From Carya illinoinensis (taxonomy: Eukaryota; Streptophyta; Magnoliopsida; Fagales; Juglandaceae): a DNA stretch of 64,000 nt. The stretch lies in assembly GCF_018687715.1 (NCBI RefSeq), contig NC_056755.1, positions 38,621,501 to 38,685,500 of the forward strand. The letters run 5' to 3'. The notes beneath the pieces are model-generated. The model saw only the letters and a list, made by a program, of their open reading frames with translations. It was not told the DNA's origin and did not search any database. The translations under genes and the position numbers were made by a program. Positions 1 through 12,949 of the stretch are shown here, one piece after another (the first letter of the stretch is position 1; every line of letters starts with the position of its first letter).

Positions 1-935
1 TAAGGTTCCCTTTATTTCTATAATAATTTATTAGAATTGATATTTCTATAATAATGACCCTCAAGATTCTGTTAATGGAAGTTGCTATGTAATAGAGTAT
101 GAAGTTGACGGTGGTAATAGAAGGCCATAACTTGGAGATCTCAACTTGGTAAAGAATAAAAAGTTGAAAGAATTCAAAGAAATACACTTAGGTAAGAAAT
201 AAGTATGTTTGGAATGTTCTTGATATCTAGTGATTGAGACCCATTTGTGGAATAATTGCATGTTGGTATTATCGGGGAAAGATTCTACTCTAAGGCTGTA
301 AATTATTTGAGTGATTTCTAATCATTCTTAAATAACATCTTATTATTATTATTATTATTATTTATCATACTCTTTCTTTTCTAAGAGGACCCAAGAGTGC
401 TAAAGTACTCCAGTTGTAGGCAGAGATAAAGCAACTCTTAAAAGAGGCTGTCTCCTTGTCACATTGAGTGGTTCGGTAGCTGACATTAAATTTCTACTTG
501 AATGGTCGGAAGCTGTTCTGAGTGCCTTGATTCTTTTGATATTAGATCAAAACAACATTTCATTGGTTTAACATTTCATGATTCTTTTTTCAACCATTAA
601 TGGTATGTAACTATGCATCATTGCAATCTTGTTTTTCCAAAAGCTTTTTTTACACTTTGCTGCCCAATGAGGATCCTCAACCAGTAGTAGATTTCTGTTT
701 ACAAGTTAATCTGCTTTATTTTTTTAATACAACTTAATATGCTTTATTTTTAAACTTTATGTTTCTTCAGTTTCTATTCATTGTTGTTGGAAGAGTTTAG
801 ATTTATTTTTAAAGGAATACTTTAGCCTTAAATAAAAATTTATCTTCATAGAGTAGATGTTAAATATGGATAAAACTATATATCTTTTTTGACATATCCA
901 TATATCTATATGATTTGCTTCTTTTTTTATTACAG
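1..935. other. AT-rich non-coding flank
   Basis: No convincing coding region is visible. It holds a short TTA microsatellite near 342-361 and a polypyrimidine tract ending in an AG acceptor at 934-935, so its right part reads like an intron leading into the exon relic that follows. Confidence 0.4.
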
Positions 936-1011
936 GCCATCCACATTCGCACAGGCTACCAAGCTTAGGAGGTTTGCAGCTGCCAAGGAGAACGAACTTG
1001 CAAATTGTGAG
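936..1011 (+). pseudogene. GET1/WRB-like (CHD5 family) exon relic
   Basis: After an AG acceptor at 934-935, the frame starting at 937 reads PSTFAQATKLRRFAAAKENE followed by LANCE. This resembles the coiled-coil segment of plant GET1 (homologue of WRB), the ER membrane receptor that inserts tail-anchored proteins; the family comparison is from memory. The similarity fades after about residue 25 and the frame stops at 1045-1047. A possible GTGAG donor lies inside the last codons (about 1007), so the exon may instead end there and continue into an intron. The next exons were not found on either side of the CACTA element that starts 240 bp downstream. It is either a gene broken by the transposon or an isolated relic. 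Confidence 0.55.
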
Positions 1012-1253
1012 ACTATCTGCAGCTCAGTTCATCAACTTTGTAATTGATGATGTTGTAATTAATTATAGTTTTCATTTTTCTGTTGTAATTGATGTTGTTG
1101 GCCACTTATGGAGACTTAGTCCAACAAAAAATTTTTCAAAATGGTCATCACCAGATCAAGGTGAAAGAAATCAATTTTTTCCCCAAATTCCAAATTCAAG
1201 ATGTGAAAAGTTGTGATATTGTATTAGTTTAATTAGTTGTGATGTATTATTAT

Positions 1254-1279
1254 CACTACAACAAATTGGAGTTTTTGCC
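1254..1279 (+). repeat. Left terminal inverted repeat of CACTA element 1
   Basis: Starts CACTACAACAAATTGG and continues GTTTTTGCC. Read on the opposite strand, the right end differs at only a few positions. The next ~300 bp contain short recurring words around GTCAC, CCAC and TTTTTCCCA, as expected for subterminal transposase-binding repeats. Confidence 0.85.
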
Positions 1280-1553
1280 ATGGGTTCTTTTTACGCCATA
1301 TAGATTGGTGACAATAAGTATTGTCACAGAACCTTCTGGTGGGAGTAAAACTAGACTTTTTCCCATTGGATTATAGTGGTGGATAACTATTAGTGAGAAT
1401 ATATCTTTTGTAATGAGAAAGCAATTTTTCTTCATGAGTTGTCATCATGGAAGTAAAAAATTATATAAACTTTTGGTAGTGATGGGTATAAGCTTTTTCC
1501 CACGAAAGATGCACTAAATCCCGGCTAATGATTCTCATCGCAAAAACTAAATA

Positions 1554-2110
1554 AATAAACACTTGTCCTCCCCTCCCCCACGATAATCTCCTATTTCAAT
1601 AAAACTATAGACGTTCACCAATCGAAGCCCCCCCTACCAGCTTTGCAATTACCTTTGATTCTGGTAGAAATAATTCCCCATACCATTTCTTCTGGCAAAC
1701 TAAAGTGTAAACCATTCCCTCTGTCTTCCCCCTCCCACTTGATCTTCCCTCTCCCACTCCTGCAGCCAATATCCCCACCCCGTCCCTTCACTGCAGTTGC
1801 TGATCCCCACCTCCTCCCGCTCGCGCATAGATGAAATCACCACCCCCTCCCTCGCATACTCAATTCATCTCCCCCATTGGTAGTCTAATCGATTTCCCCA
1901 CACTAACCTCTCCCTCCCGCGTAGCCTTGATTTTCCCACCACCCTTTCGCGCAGCCCTGTTTCCACCAAGGACTTTACTTCACGCGTGGATTTTCTCTTC
2001 CTCGCGCCCACCCCGACACCCATTGTTTGTAAATTTTCAATTTCTCCCCTAACCCATGTCATTTTCCACTGAATTTTAGGGTTACTTTTCCCATATATCT
2101 TGTTGCATTT
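1554..2110. other. C/T-rich leader-like segment inside CACTA 1
   Basis: Strong pyrimidine bias with many CCC and CTC runs makes this stretch differ from its AT-rich surroundings. Short open frames on both strands are low-complexity and unconvincing. By position, just inside the 5' end, it could be the untranslated first exon and promoter area of the transposase transcript. This is inference from the general layout of En/Spm-type elements. Confidence 0.35.
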
Positions 2111-2607
2111 CATGCGAATCATTTTTGATTAACACACCCTTTGTGGTAGTAATTTCTTTCTTGTTATTCTCCTACATGGATTTTGCCCTGTTTTGTTTTC
2201 CTTGATAATGTGCTGCTTAGTTTGGGAAGTGATTAGTACTGCTGGCCTGATTTTCATTTTTTCCTGCATGGGTTTTTCAATTTTATTTCCATCTATTCTG
2301 GGACTGGTTTTGATTGTCCTTCATTCGTGTTTTTTGCCCTTTTCGTAATCGATATGACTGAATTATGCTATCATGGATTGTCTCATGTACCATTGGTTGT
2401 CATCTCTTTCTAGAGTAAGTGATTTTCACAAAATTCATAATTGAATACAACAGAACATATAATGAATGAAATTTGGTTTTTTGTCTATATGAATTTTGAT
2501 AGCTTTAGGATTTGCTACTACCAGTCCACTACCCTTCCAAAAAAAAATTTCCCTTTTTTTCCTATCTTCTGTCTTCTCTGAGATCCCTCAATTCAACACC
2601 AGCTCAG

Positions 2608-2611
<4 letters not shown>

Positions 2612-2658
<47 letters not shown>
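2612..2658. repeat. (CT)n microsatellite
   Basis: Uninterrupted CT dinucleotides for about 47 bp, inside CACTA element 1. Confidence 0.95.
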
Positions 2659-2660
<2 letters not shown>

Positions 2661-3275
2661 AACTCATGCTTGCCCATAAGACCCATAATACTTAGTACCC
2701 AACACACTATTTTTTGCCACAATTTATCACCAAGTCCTATCAGGCTTATGACTCCTTGTTAAATAATTTCCCGAATAACATCTAAGGCAACTAATTTCTA
2801 ATATAGATTTCATAGAGAATGTAAGGCATATATTATGTCTTCGCTAAACTAGGGCTCCAACTCCTAGTAGGTATGATCGAAACAATGAATACACAAGGGT
2901 CGAGATCAATTGTTGCATCCAGGCCCTTCAAACTCATCCAACCCCAATTTCTTGCCAGTTAATTCATCCCCTAATTCACAGGGTTGGCCCTTGATAGGGG
3001 TATCCTTCGTGGGTTAGTACGTATGGATATGTGGGGTCTTCCTTATATTAGGATGTAATTGTTGATCTCCTTTCCGTTGTAAGCACTTTATTTGTTTTGT
3101 TTTTCTTTGATCACAAGGGTTTTTGGTTTTTTTTTTTTTTGTTTATTTTTTGTAAAACCCCTGTTGATAGTGATGTAACCACGGTATTCCTCCGCAATAT
3201 ATGAGGGCTTTCTTAATAAACTTGGGACGAGGCTGCTATGTGGGTGGCTACTGGCTCTTTGAAAAACAAAATGTA

Positions 3276-3590
3276 AAGTCAGTCTTAAATGCATGAATTT
3301 GGTTTTTATATTGTTTTATAGCCATTCTCATTCACCATAAAACAGTTCGTGTAGGTCACCACCAATCTTGCAATATGGATTGAAACACTTAACTATGATA
3401 TAGTAATAGTTTCTTTTTCTTTTTCTTTTTTTTTTGAAGAGGGGAAGCCCAGTTGGCTTCCATTCACTTAAGTTTATCCCAAAGCCAACTGTGGCTCAGT
3501 TGCATAACCCCTCCTAATGGTATATTCCTTTAGTCACCAATATTACTCACTAGATATACAGTCCACAATATTTAAAATTGGTAACCTTAA
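3276..3590 (+). repeat. Direct repeat copy 1 inside CACTA 1
   Basis: Shares an ordered series of blocks with 5631-6100: a GTCAGTCTT block, CATTCACCATAAAACAGTTC, the CACTTAAGTTTATCCCAAA block, CCCCTCCTAAT, and a TTTAGTC-GCCAA/CACCAA block ending near CAATATTTAA. Intervening segments differ in length, so the duplication is old or assembled from short units. Confidence 0.7.
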
Positions 3591-5630
3591 TATATGTTAT
3601 ATAAGCTTGTAAGTAAGTGATAATATAGAGGCCTTTAAGTGTTTACAGTACACCTTTTTTGGTCAAAAAGTATTCTTCACCTTTTAGCTTTTGCACCTTT
3701 TATATTTGCATTTAATCCATATATTCATTCAGTATTGAAACTTGTTTTCAATGTAATTGAACTTAAATATTTTCCCTAGAAAAATGCATGTTTCTCCCCT
3801 AATTTTCAGCATGCATCCCCACTCCAGCTGAGAGGCACTACCACTCGATCCCCTGCTTCCTCTATCAATTAATTTGATAGATTATTGCTAACTACTACAA
3901 TCAGTTTTGAATAAAGTAGACTTGAGATTATTGGTACTGAAATTGGGAAATAAGCCAAATCGGGAAGGTTAAATTATGTCATGAAATCCCTTCGTATTTG
4001 TTCTCGACACAACAATCAGAACATTACTTGAAGTTTGAATTACACATGCCCTTTCAATCTGACACCCGCATTTCCAGACTAAAACTCAAGCATCTCTTTC
4101 ATTCTCTTTCTTTTTTCTGATCACCTTTTTAATATCCAACATGGATTCTTTTTGCCAGTCCAAAATCCATAACTTTTGTCGATATAGATAGCTGTAGATT
4201 CGCTCATTCATCATCTTTGAATACATACTTTTAGACACATGATTGAGTACCACTTCAAATATATTGTCTTGTATTTTGCATGAGAATCTCAGAAAGGACA
4301 TAGAATTTATCTCCTTGATGGTACTAATTGTGGTTTGTTAAGCTTTGAATAAACCCACTACCAAGCAATATTGGCATCATTGCAACTGAAGTGGTGGGGA
4401 TATGAGATGCTTTTAACTTTGTTTAATCCTTTTCTGGTAGGGTTGAATGAATGTATGTTAGCTTGAGATTGTGATAATCAACCTTTTTTTCCTTATCCTT
4501 TTGTTCCTCCACTGTCTTTGAGGTGACTACCATTTGTAGTTTAAATGTAATTATAGTCCAATGACAACCTTTAAATCTTTGTAAATAAATGCTTTTCAAC
4601 TTCCCATGGCAAGTCACTTCATTCCAAACTAGTGGGTGTATTTGTTGTTGTTACTTTGGTCTGTGACAGATTAGCCACAAAAATATTGCAGTGTCATAAA
4701 TTAAATTGATACCAGTTGTTATATTTCAGAGAAGAAACGTTAATGAGGAATTCCACCAAACTTTGTAATTTATGTAATACAATCCAATTAACATATTTCA
4801 TGCAAAAAAACAAGGCACAATAACATAGAGGTTGTACGTTAAATGATATGTAGAATGGACTTTACAACACTCAAGAATAGCAGTTTCAGATGTAACAACT
4901 CCAAGTTATAAAACTCAAGTCAAGTCATAGAGAAGCATCCTTCCAAATGAATTGTTTTTGAGAATAACAAAACATCTCCTGCCGACTAAAGTATAGATCC
5001 ACTCTTATTCACTTCATTTCATTAGTCAATATCACAACATTTGAAAACAATTGTTGCCAATAATCTTTATTTGAACACAGCCCTCTTTCCTATAATTTCT
5101 CATTTCTAACATTTGTGTGTTATCCATCCAAGCTATACTCTTTTCATGACATGTATTGTCACCATGCTTTTTTGAGCATAAAAACAAGAGATAAAAGATA
5201 TTCAACAAGTTTTTTCTGCGGGGAATAATCTCTGCATCATGTTTTCCCTATCACCAGTAACAGAACAAGAATCTTATTTACTACGTTAGAAGTAAATATA
5301 TCAATATAATATTGCCCGTGATGGACGATAGCATCCCATTATCAAAAGCGAGTTTACACACTAAGGCTTTTCTATTCCTAGAGAATTGGCTTTTATCGTT
5401 CCCATCAGCATGTATTGTTTTGTTGTAATGAGATTAGCTAGATGTTTAGACCTCACAGTTGGCATTAATGAATTTTCCAATAGAAATGCACAAATCCTTT
5501 TCTCAACAAAATTGGGTAAAAGTCTCAAGATACCCGAAATTGCAACCATCGTTTGCTGGGAAACCCCTTCAAATTGAGTGAGATTTTACCCAATTAGTGG
5601 AAAATTTATTCATCCCCCAACTCTAGGATA

Positions 5631-6100
5631 TGTAAAGTCAGTCTTGAATCCAATAATATGTGCAATCTCATTTGTTTAACACAGTCATTCACCATAAAAC
5701 AGTTCATGTTGGACACCACCCTACTTGCAATTTTGATTAAAAGTCCTTTTATACAATGTTTTACTAATAGTTGGGTGGCTGTAAGCAATATAAGTAGGTA
5801 TAACAAACCCATGTAGCTTCCATCCACTTAAGTTTATCCCAAAACCAACAACAATACTTTAGATTTTTGTTAATTCTCTCTCTTGGGAACTATGATTCAT
5901 CAAGAGATTGGTTATCCTTTTAGAAGAAATCCCACATGCGGTAACTATATTATCAATCCCTAAACCTGGACTTATGCAAACTCAAATTTATAATTTTATC
6001 CCGAGTTTTGCTTACCCCCTCCTAATAGTCTATTTCTTTAGTCGCCAAAATTACTCCATAGATGAATAGCTACAATATTTAATATTGTAGCCCTTACTTT
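5631..6100 (+). repeat. Direct repeat copy 2 inside CACTA 1
   Basis: Second, longer copy of the block series at 3276-3590, about 2.35 kb downstream in the same orientation. It carries extra sequence between the CCAAAACCAACAA block and the CCCCTCCTAAT block. Confidence 0.7.
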
Positions 6101-6904
6101 TTAGTAATTAAGTAATTCAAAAATATCATTAATAAAGATATGCAATGCCCTTATGTCTAGTGTTGCCTCCTCTGCATAGTTGATTCGATGAGAAATGTGT
6201 TCTTATTCTTGGTAAACTATGGATAACCTACTACTTACCATATGTACTCTTCTCCATGGTGAGTACAAATAGCCCTTAATTTTCCTTTGTTAAGTAATTC
6301 TAAGAAGCGGCTATGGTATTGAAATACTTTGCTGAAACATGTTAAATTTTGTTACAATGTTGTTTAAAATTACCTAAATGAAAGTAGAGTCTGTAAACTG
6401 TTGACCAGTCTCAAACTATCCATAATCATGGCATCTCATTGATTGTGGAAAATCTATTGAATTGGCTTTTGGTATGGCATGGTATACGTATTGCAATGCT
6501 TTATTGCTTTCGAAGGCTAGTTATTAAAATAATACCATTGTATGTATAATTTTGCACATTCCAATAGAATATGACTATTGCTTGCATAATCATTAGTCAT
6601 ATTTTTTTTAAATGGAATCATATACTAGGTCACAAGTATATGAAACTTAATTCAGCTTATCCTTGGAATGTGAGCATTTTTTTAATGAGATATCACTTAG
6701 TTATTGTCATTATAAGAATTTTCAGATTCTACTGCTAGTCAACAACATTGTGCTTGTTAATTAATGTAGTTATCACAATGGTATTCGTGGATAGAAAGCT
6801 CGTCATGCTATGGTAGAAGACTAATATCAATTTATTTTCTATTTGAAGGTCATTATGTCCATGTGCCAAAGCTATCCTAATTAGCCTTTTGCTGCTTCCT
6901 CACC

Positions 6905-9900
6905 TTGATACATAAGATAGATAAGTCTTGGGTACATATTGAAGATAGATTGCATTCCATTGAGTATGATCAAGGTGTTCAACAATTCTCAGCCATGGAG
7001 CAAGCGCATTTATCGACACTTGATCAGATTAGGTGTACATGTAAGAGATGCCGAAATAGAGCTTTCCACTCTATTCGTATCATGGAAGATCATTTGTTTT
7101 TAAGAGAGATTGATCCAACCTATACAGAATAGATTTTTCCTAGAGAAGAGGATCCAATCCTAAATTCTACATTCTCTGACGATGAAGATGATGATGCATC
7201 TCCTTTCAATCACTACATGGATGATGTCGATGAGATGTTAGATGACATTCGTCATGGGTCGTTAGTGGATAATTTAGGTAGCAATGATGGAAATGCCCAC
7301 TATAATTATCAAGGGTCCACCTTTGATGCTCGAACCAACTATAATTTTGAGGAGTTAGTTGCCGACGCACGACAGGCACTTTATCCTGGATATGCTAAGT
7401 TTTTGAAACTATCATTTATCGTCAAGCTGCTTCACATCAAGAGCATAGGTGGTTAGACCGTGAAGTCCTTTGACATGGTAATCAAGCTTTTGCATTCTGC
7501 ATTTCTCGATGCTCATTTCTCAGATTCATATAACGATGCTCGTTGCTTAGAGCATGGCTTAGGCTTCAGTTATGAAAAGATACATGTGTGCCCAAATGAC
7601 TGTGCGCTATTTTGGAGGGAAAATGCATCGTACAATGCTTGCCCTAAATGTTCTGCATTTAGGTGGGTTGTAAGCACAAGTGAGCAACGAATGGTACCAC
7701 AAAAGGTTCTTCGATACTTCCCCCTGAAGTTGCGCCTGCAGAGGCTATTTATGTCAACGAAGACTGCCCGAGCCACGAGATGGCATGTTGATGCACATGT
7801 TGACGATCCATCACGCATGCGACATCCAGTAGATTCAAAGGCATGGAAAGACTTCCATAACAAACATCTTGCCTTTTCCTAAGATCCTCGCAATGTTAGA
7901 CTCGGTTTGGCGAGTGATGGGTTTAACCCATTCAATTACATGAGTAAGCCGTACATGATTTGGCCAGTACTACTTGTGCCTTACAACTTGCCCCCTTGGT
8001 CATGTATGAAAGATCCATACACCATCTTGTCGTTACTAATCCCTGGCCCTAAGTGACCAGGGAATCATATTGATGTGTTCTTGCATCCTCTTGTTGATGA
8101 ATTGAAGGAACTATGGGAAGAGGGTATTCGAACGTTTGATGCGTATAGTGGGGAAATGTTTAGCTTACATGCAGCACTACTTTAGACTATTAATGACTTC
8201 CCCGCATACGTCAATCTTTCTAGGTGGAGCACAAAGGGCAAGATGGCTTGTTCTTCATGTAGAGAAGGTACAAATTCACAATGGCTGGTATATGGGCAAA
8301 AGTATTGCTATATAGGGCATCGACGGTGGTTGCCACGTGATCATAGTTGGAGACGAAAAAAAAAATGCTTTTAACGGGTGTGAAGAGCATGGACTCCAAC
8401 CATCAAGGGTCGAGGGAGAGAATTTGATAGAATAATTATGTGAGGTCTCTCATATCCAATTTGGTAAAGCTTCTTCGAAGAGGAAACGAATGCCCAATCA
8501 ACTAAATTGGACCAAAAAATCTATCTTCTTTGAGTTTCTATACTGGTTAGACTTGGCCTTGAGACGTAACCTTGATGTCATGCATATTGAGAAAAATATA
8601 TGCGATAGTGTTTTGGGAACATTGCTAAATATTGAAGGAAAAACTAAGGACTCTGCCAATGCCCATAGGGATTTGAAAAATCTTAAAATAAGGAAGGAAT
8701 TGCATTTACAACATGTTGGGGACCGAGTATTTATGATTCTTGGTTGCTACATGTTAAATTCATACGAGCGAAGGATTTTCTGTGATTGGGTGTCAAAAGT
8801 GAAATTTCCTGATGGATTTGCATCAAACATTGCTCGTTGAGTGAACGCTAGTGATGGAAAGATCAGTGGATTGAAAAGCCATGACTATCATGTCTTCTTG
8901 CAATCACTCTTGCCAGTTGTCATTGGTGGGTTCTTATGGTCTGATGTGCATCAAGTCTTAATAGATTTAAGCTCGTTCTTCAAAGAATTGTGTTCTCAAA
9001 CTTTGAATTTATCAGTGTTGACATCTCTTCAAGCTAATATTCCCATCATTCTCTGCAAATTAGAAATGATATTCCCTCCAGTTTTTCTTGATATCATGGT
9101 GCACCTTGCCATTCACTTGCCAAATGAGGTATTTTTGGCAGGACCTGTGCAATATAGGTGGATGTACCCTTTCGAAAGTTATCTAGGGAAGTTCAAGAGG
9201 TACATCCACAACTGAGCTCGGCTAGAGAGCTCAATTGTTGGGGCATATGTGCATATCGAGTGCCTGACATTTTGCTCTATGTACCTCTATAATATTAAAA
9301 CTAGATACAATTGCGAGGGATGAAACATTGATGTTCGTATTGGCACAACTGATGCGAAAAATGATCAAAGTTTATCTGTGTTCTCACAAAAGCTTAGACC
9401 TTTGGGAACAGCAAGATCCCACAAATTATCAGACACACTATTGGTCAATGCCCGATGGTATATACTTAATAATTGCTTGGAGATTGAGCAATACATTGAG
9501 TAAGTGAATCATCTATTACTTAAAGTATGAAATTATCATGTGTTATATAATGTTATCTACCTCCTGGGGAATGATCCTGTCACATATATTGACAGGGAGC
9601 ACTATAAGAAGATCCAAGAAGAGGACCCTCAGAATATTGATCGGACACTCTAGAATCAATTCCCATCGTGGTTCAGATCACGAGTAAGATATGAAACAGT
9701 TTGCATTGCTATAACTAAATTATTCTCAAATTACACATATAACTAATTCAGCATATATATTCTTTTTCTGGTAGATTCGAGAGGTTCGTTCAGCTAGGCT
9801 AGATGCAGTAACAGATGAGATATATGCCTTAGCATGTGGTCCAGTCCATGGGTCGCATCTTATGCCGGATGCATAATGAATGGTGTTCACTTTCATACAA

Positions 9901-10587
9901 AAGAGAGGGAAAGGCATCGCCGCAGTCAAAACAGTGGGGTGGTTGTGCATGGCGAGCATCAGGGATCCCATGTTAACTTCTACGGTGTGTTACATGATAT
10001 TATAGAGTTGTACTACATGGGTTGGCATTCGGTATCTCTTTCAATGAGCTTGGTATGACATTGGCGACCCGAGAAGGGGAATACGTGTTAGGGACAAAAT
10101 GACGGTAGTCAATACTGCTAGGCAATGGTATAAAGATGAACCTTTCGTCCTTGCCTCCCAAGCAAGTCAAGTCTTTTATCTCAATGATTCGATATTAAGG
10201 GGAAGTTGGCAGGTATTCTAAAAAATTACAAGCAGGAATGTTTACAACATTCATGCAAATACTACTGTTGATGATGGGATTGACGATGATGAAGCATCAG
10301 ATGGTGACTCAAATGATGATGGTGACAATAACACTAACAATTATCCCCCTATTCTCCATAGTGGGGCAACCATGGCCGAGCCATTAAATCGAGATGATTC
10401 AGAGCATTTGCCTGTTGATCCAACATCCATATCGCATCGAAACCCAATGCCCTCAGTTGATGATGATGTATTCATTGATGATGAACTACATGACAATGAC
10501 TTGAGCCTGGATGATGTATGTGCCGATGGTAACGCTGACAGCAAGGCCGAGTATGAGTTGAATGAGGAGGATGACGAAGATTTTTAA
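6905..10587 (+). pseudogene. TNP2-type CACTA transposase, decayed
   Basis: Translated fragments follow the order of plant TNP2 (transposase_21) proteins. There is an N-terminal DKSW...RLHS segment with a CTCKRCRN cysteine cluster (6920-7060) and an acidic linker (7140-7260). The core includes CPNDCALFW, YNACPKCSAFRW, DGFNPFNYMSKPYMIWPV, YNLPPW and TINDFPAYVNLSRWSTKGKM (7460-8290). Then come the NLDVMHIEKNICDS block (about 8570-8620), the ISGLKSHDYHVFLQSLLP region of DUF4218 (about 8860-8910), and a DUF4216-like stretch (about 9960-10200) with an acidic tail ending DEDF. Stops interrupt it at about 7130, 7454, 7880, 8056 and 8183, with frameshifts further on. The residue where the family usually has Met is ATA at 6917. 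The enzyme would cut and rejoin the element ends in the nucleus; this copy cannot. Confidence 0.85.
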
Positions 10588-11769
10588 AACTTGCCCCTTT
10601 TGAATTTTTGAATTGTCGTTATCAATGAACTTCATCATTGTAGTTATTGAAATCACTATATGTACCTTAATATTATTCACATTCGTAAAACAAGATATGC
10701 CTCCTTATGTGTGATGACAATTTGGGTTTGCTTTTCCATTCATTCAAGCATATAGTTAGTAGCTTATATCGTATTGAGTCATAAAGTGTACTTATGCAAC
10801 TAACCTAGATATTCTTTAATTGCCTTAAGTGGAAGTCAGTAAAGGAAATACGTAAAAATATTTTCTAATTAGTTCACCTCTGAGAAGAAGAAGATTAGTG
10901 GTTAGAGTTTCTTATAACTATATAAGGGTTTTGGCTAGGTATCATGAAACTAGCCACTAATTTTTAGCGTTCATAGTTTTTAACTAAGTACCAACCATGT
11001 GCAACATCCAAGTGTTTTACATTTAATGGGTGAAATTTATTACTACTACTAGCTTTTTTGTAATAAGTGCAAACTTGTTTTAGAAGTTGTTAGCTACTAA
11101 AATTGGGTAAAAGGTTGCTCACAAGGGAAATCTGACTTTGTGTTCAGATTTCAGAAAATTTGAACACAAAAGGTGCTAGAAACCCCTATGTGTAATACAA
11201 CAAAGTCCAGTGGCTCGGGGGAGGTGGCAGTGGAGAGGAGGTGAATCTATTTGGGGAATGCCTTTAAAAAATATGATGAACTCCAAGTTGACATTGACAT
11301 GCTATGGGTGTGGTTAGTATATTAAATATTTGGTCCCCACACAAAAAGGTTCCCAATTTGTGTTTCTTTACAAGTAAGTAAACATGTTTAAACTTCAAAC
11401 ACACGATTACAGAGTAGTCAATTATGGCTTGACTACTCTGGCAACAATGGAAAAGGTTCCATTTTTAAAATTAGGAGCAACACTTGTTTTGGTTGAGTGT
11501 AGTTGCGCTTATCCATAATGCTTACTGATACATATCAGTAGGAAGATTGTGAGTTTTAGCTACTTCTACTACTGCAAAAACCCTAGTTTTTATGTTCTCT
11601 TTATCACTTGTACAGGATTAGGATTGATAGCGTAACAGAATTCTTCAATCCATATAATGAACCTGAGGATGAGATTGGAGGAGCTGCCTACTAATACAAA
11701 AAGAATGCTGGGAATGAAGAAAATGTTAGTCTCTGGCTCATTGAAAATCAGGCTAGCAGCTATTTTTTG

Positions 11770-11807
<38 letters not shown>

Positions 11808-12940
11808 TTCTATTAATCACATGTATATTTTCTTTTTGTTCAGGATAAAGTTGGGTCATGGTTTAGCAATCCGAGAACTTTGAGTAATAGGTGCTGGAAA
11901 AGTTTGGTGGTGGTGTTGGGAAGCACCTGAAAGAGTGGAGAATGATTTGCCTAGCACAATACCCATGTGGGAGTATTTTGTATTTGGAAAATGTAATTCC
12001 AGAATATGAATACAACACCATATCAAGAAAATTATCATGCCAACAGACCCACATCTAAAAAGAAATATTGGAACCAACTATTACTGAGTTGTGGTCTGAA
12101 TTTTGGCACATAATGGTGAACAAAAAAGACTTTACAGAAACTTTTTAACTTGTGCAGTAAAATCACGATGGTTGACTTTTAAAATGGAAAAACAAACCGT
12201 TAGCCATGAAAACTAAACACGTTTCCACCCAATTGATATGTAACAACATGGTTATTCAATTGTGTTGTATAATTCTGAGCCTAAGATTCAAAATAGGACG
12301 TTCACAATTGCTATTATAACTGTTGAGGAAATTTGAATGGAATAGATTGGTTATTCATGTTAAAAAGCATTTTTTAATATTGATGGTATTCTCACAACAT
12401 AATTTGCCTAAGTGCAAGAATTTAATTTTGGTACAAGGATCCATGGAACAATTTGGTAAGTTATTCTTGCAATAATGTTGGACCTGAGTAGAAGTATTTT
12501 TTGTGCATAGAAAATATAACAAAACTTTACTAATTGGAGTATATAATTGTTTGCAGTGTAAGGGTAAGATCAAGATGCAAAAACTGGTAATATGTAAGGG
12601 GTGGGAGAAGAAGTACAAGGGCAGGATAGACAATTTTCAGATGGGAAATGGCGCCATTTCTTTAATTTGATGGTTGCCTGACAAGCTGCCAAAGTAGACC
12701 TTTGGGGGCAGGTGGCACACAATCCTATTTCAGAACAAAGTCGAATTGTGTTATGAGTTGCTTCCCTCTACTTCAGTTACACACGACACACTTTGAACTC
12801 CAAAAATATCCAAGGCTTTGAGCTACTGTAGTGTTCCAACGAGGTCAAGGGAATCCAGCTCTAGCATCAGGTTTGGTAAAGTCTGATTTTCAAGCACCTG
12901 CTTCTTTTCTTCCACTTCAATTTTCATTTTTTTTTTTTTG
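10588..12940. other. Non-coding interior of CACTA 1 downstream of TNP2
   Basis: No recognisable gene. A CT microsatellite lies at 11773-11803. A stretch at about 11614-11690, preceded by an AG, reads RIDSVTEFFNPYNEPEDEIG in one frame before stopping. It looks coding-like but I do not recognise it. Confidence 0.35.
11773..11803. repeat. (CT)n microsatellite
   Basis: About 31 bp of uninterrupted CT dinucleotides. Confidence 0.95.
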
Positions 12941-12949
12941 CACATCTTC

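Larger units (their letters stand above)
2111..6904. other. Non-coding interior of CACTA 1 upstream of TNP2
   Basis: About 4.8 kb without a supportable gene. It contains a CT microsatellite (2612-2658), two poly-T/poly-A runs (about 3120-3140 and 3415-3436) and a pair of diverged direct repeats (3276-3590 and 5631-6100). It may be a long first intron of the transposase gene. Confidence 0.45.

Noticed and set aside
1643..2122. Overlapping open frames on both strands, proline/serine-rich
   Set aside because: They arise from a C/T-rich stretch with low complexity. No conserved motif, and the two strands give equally long frames.
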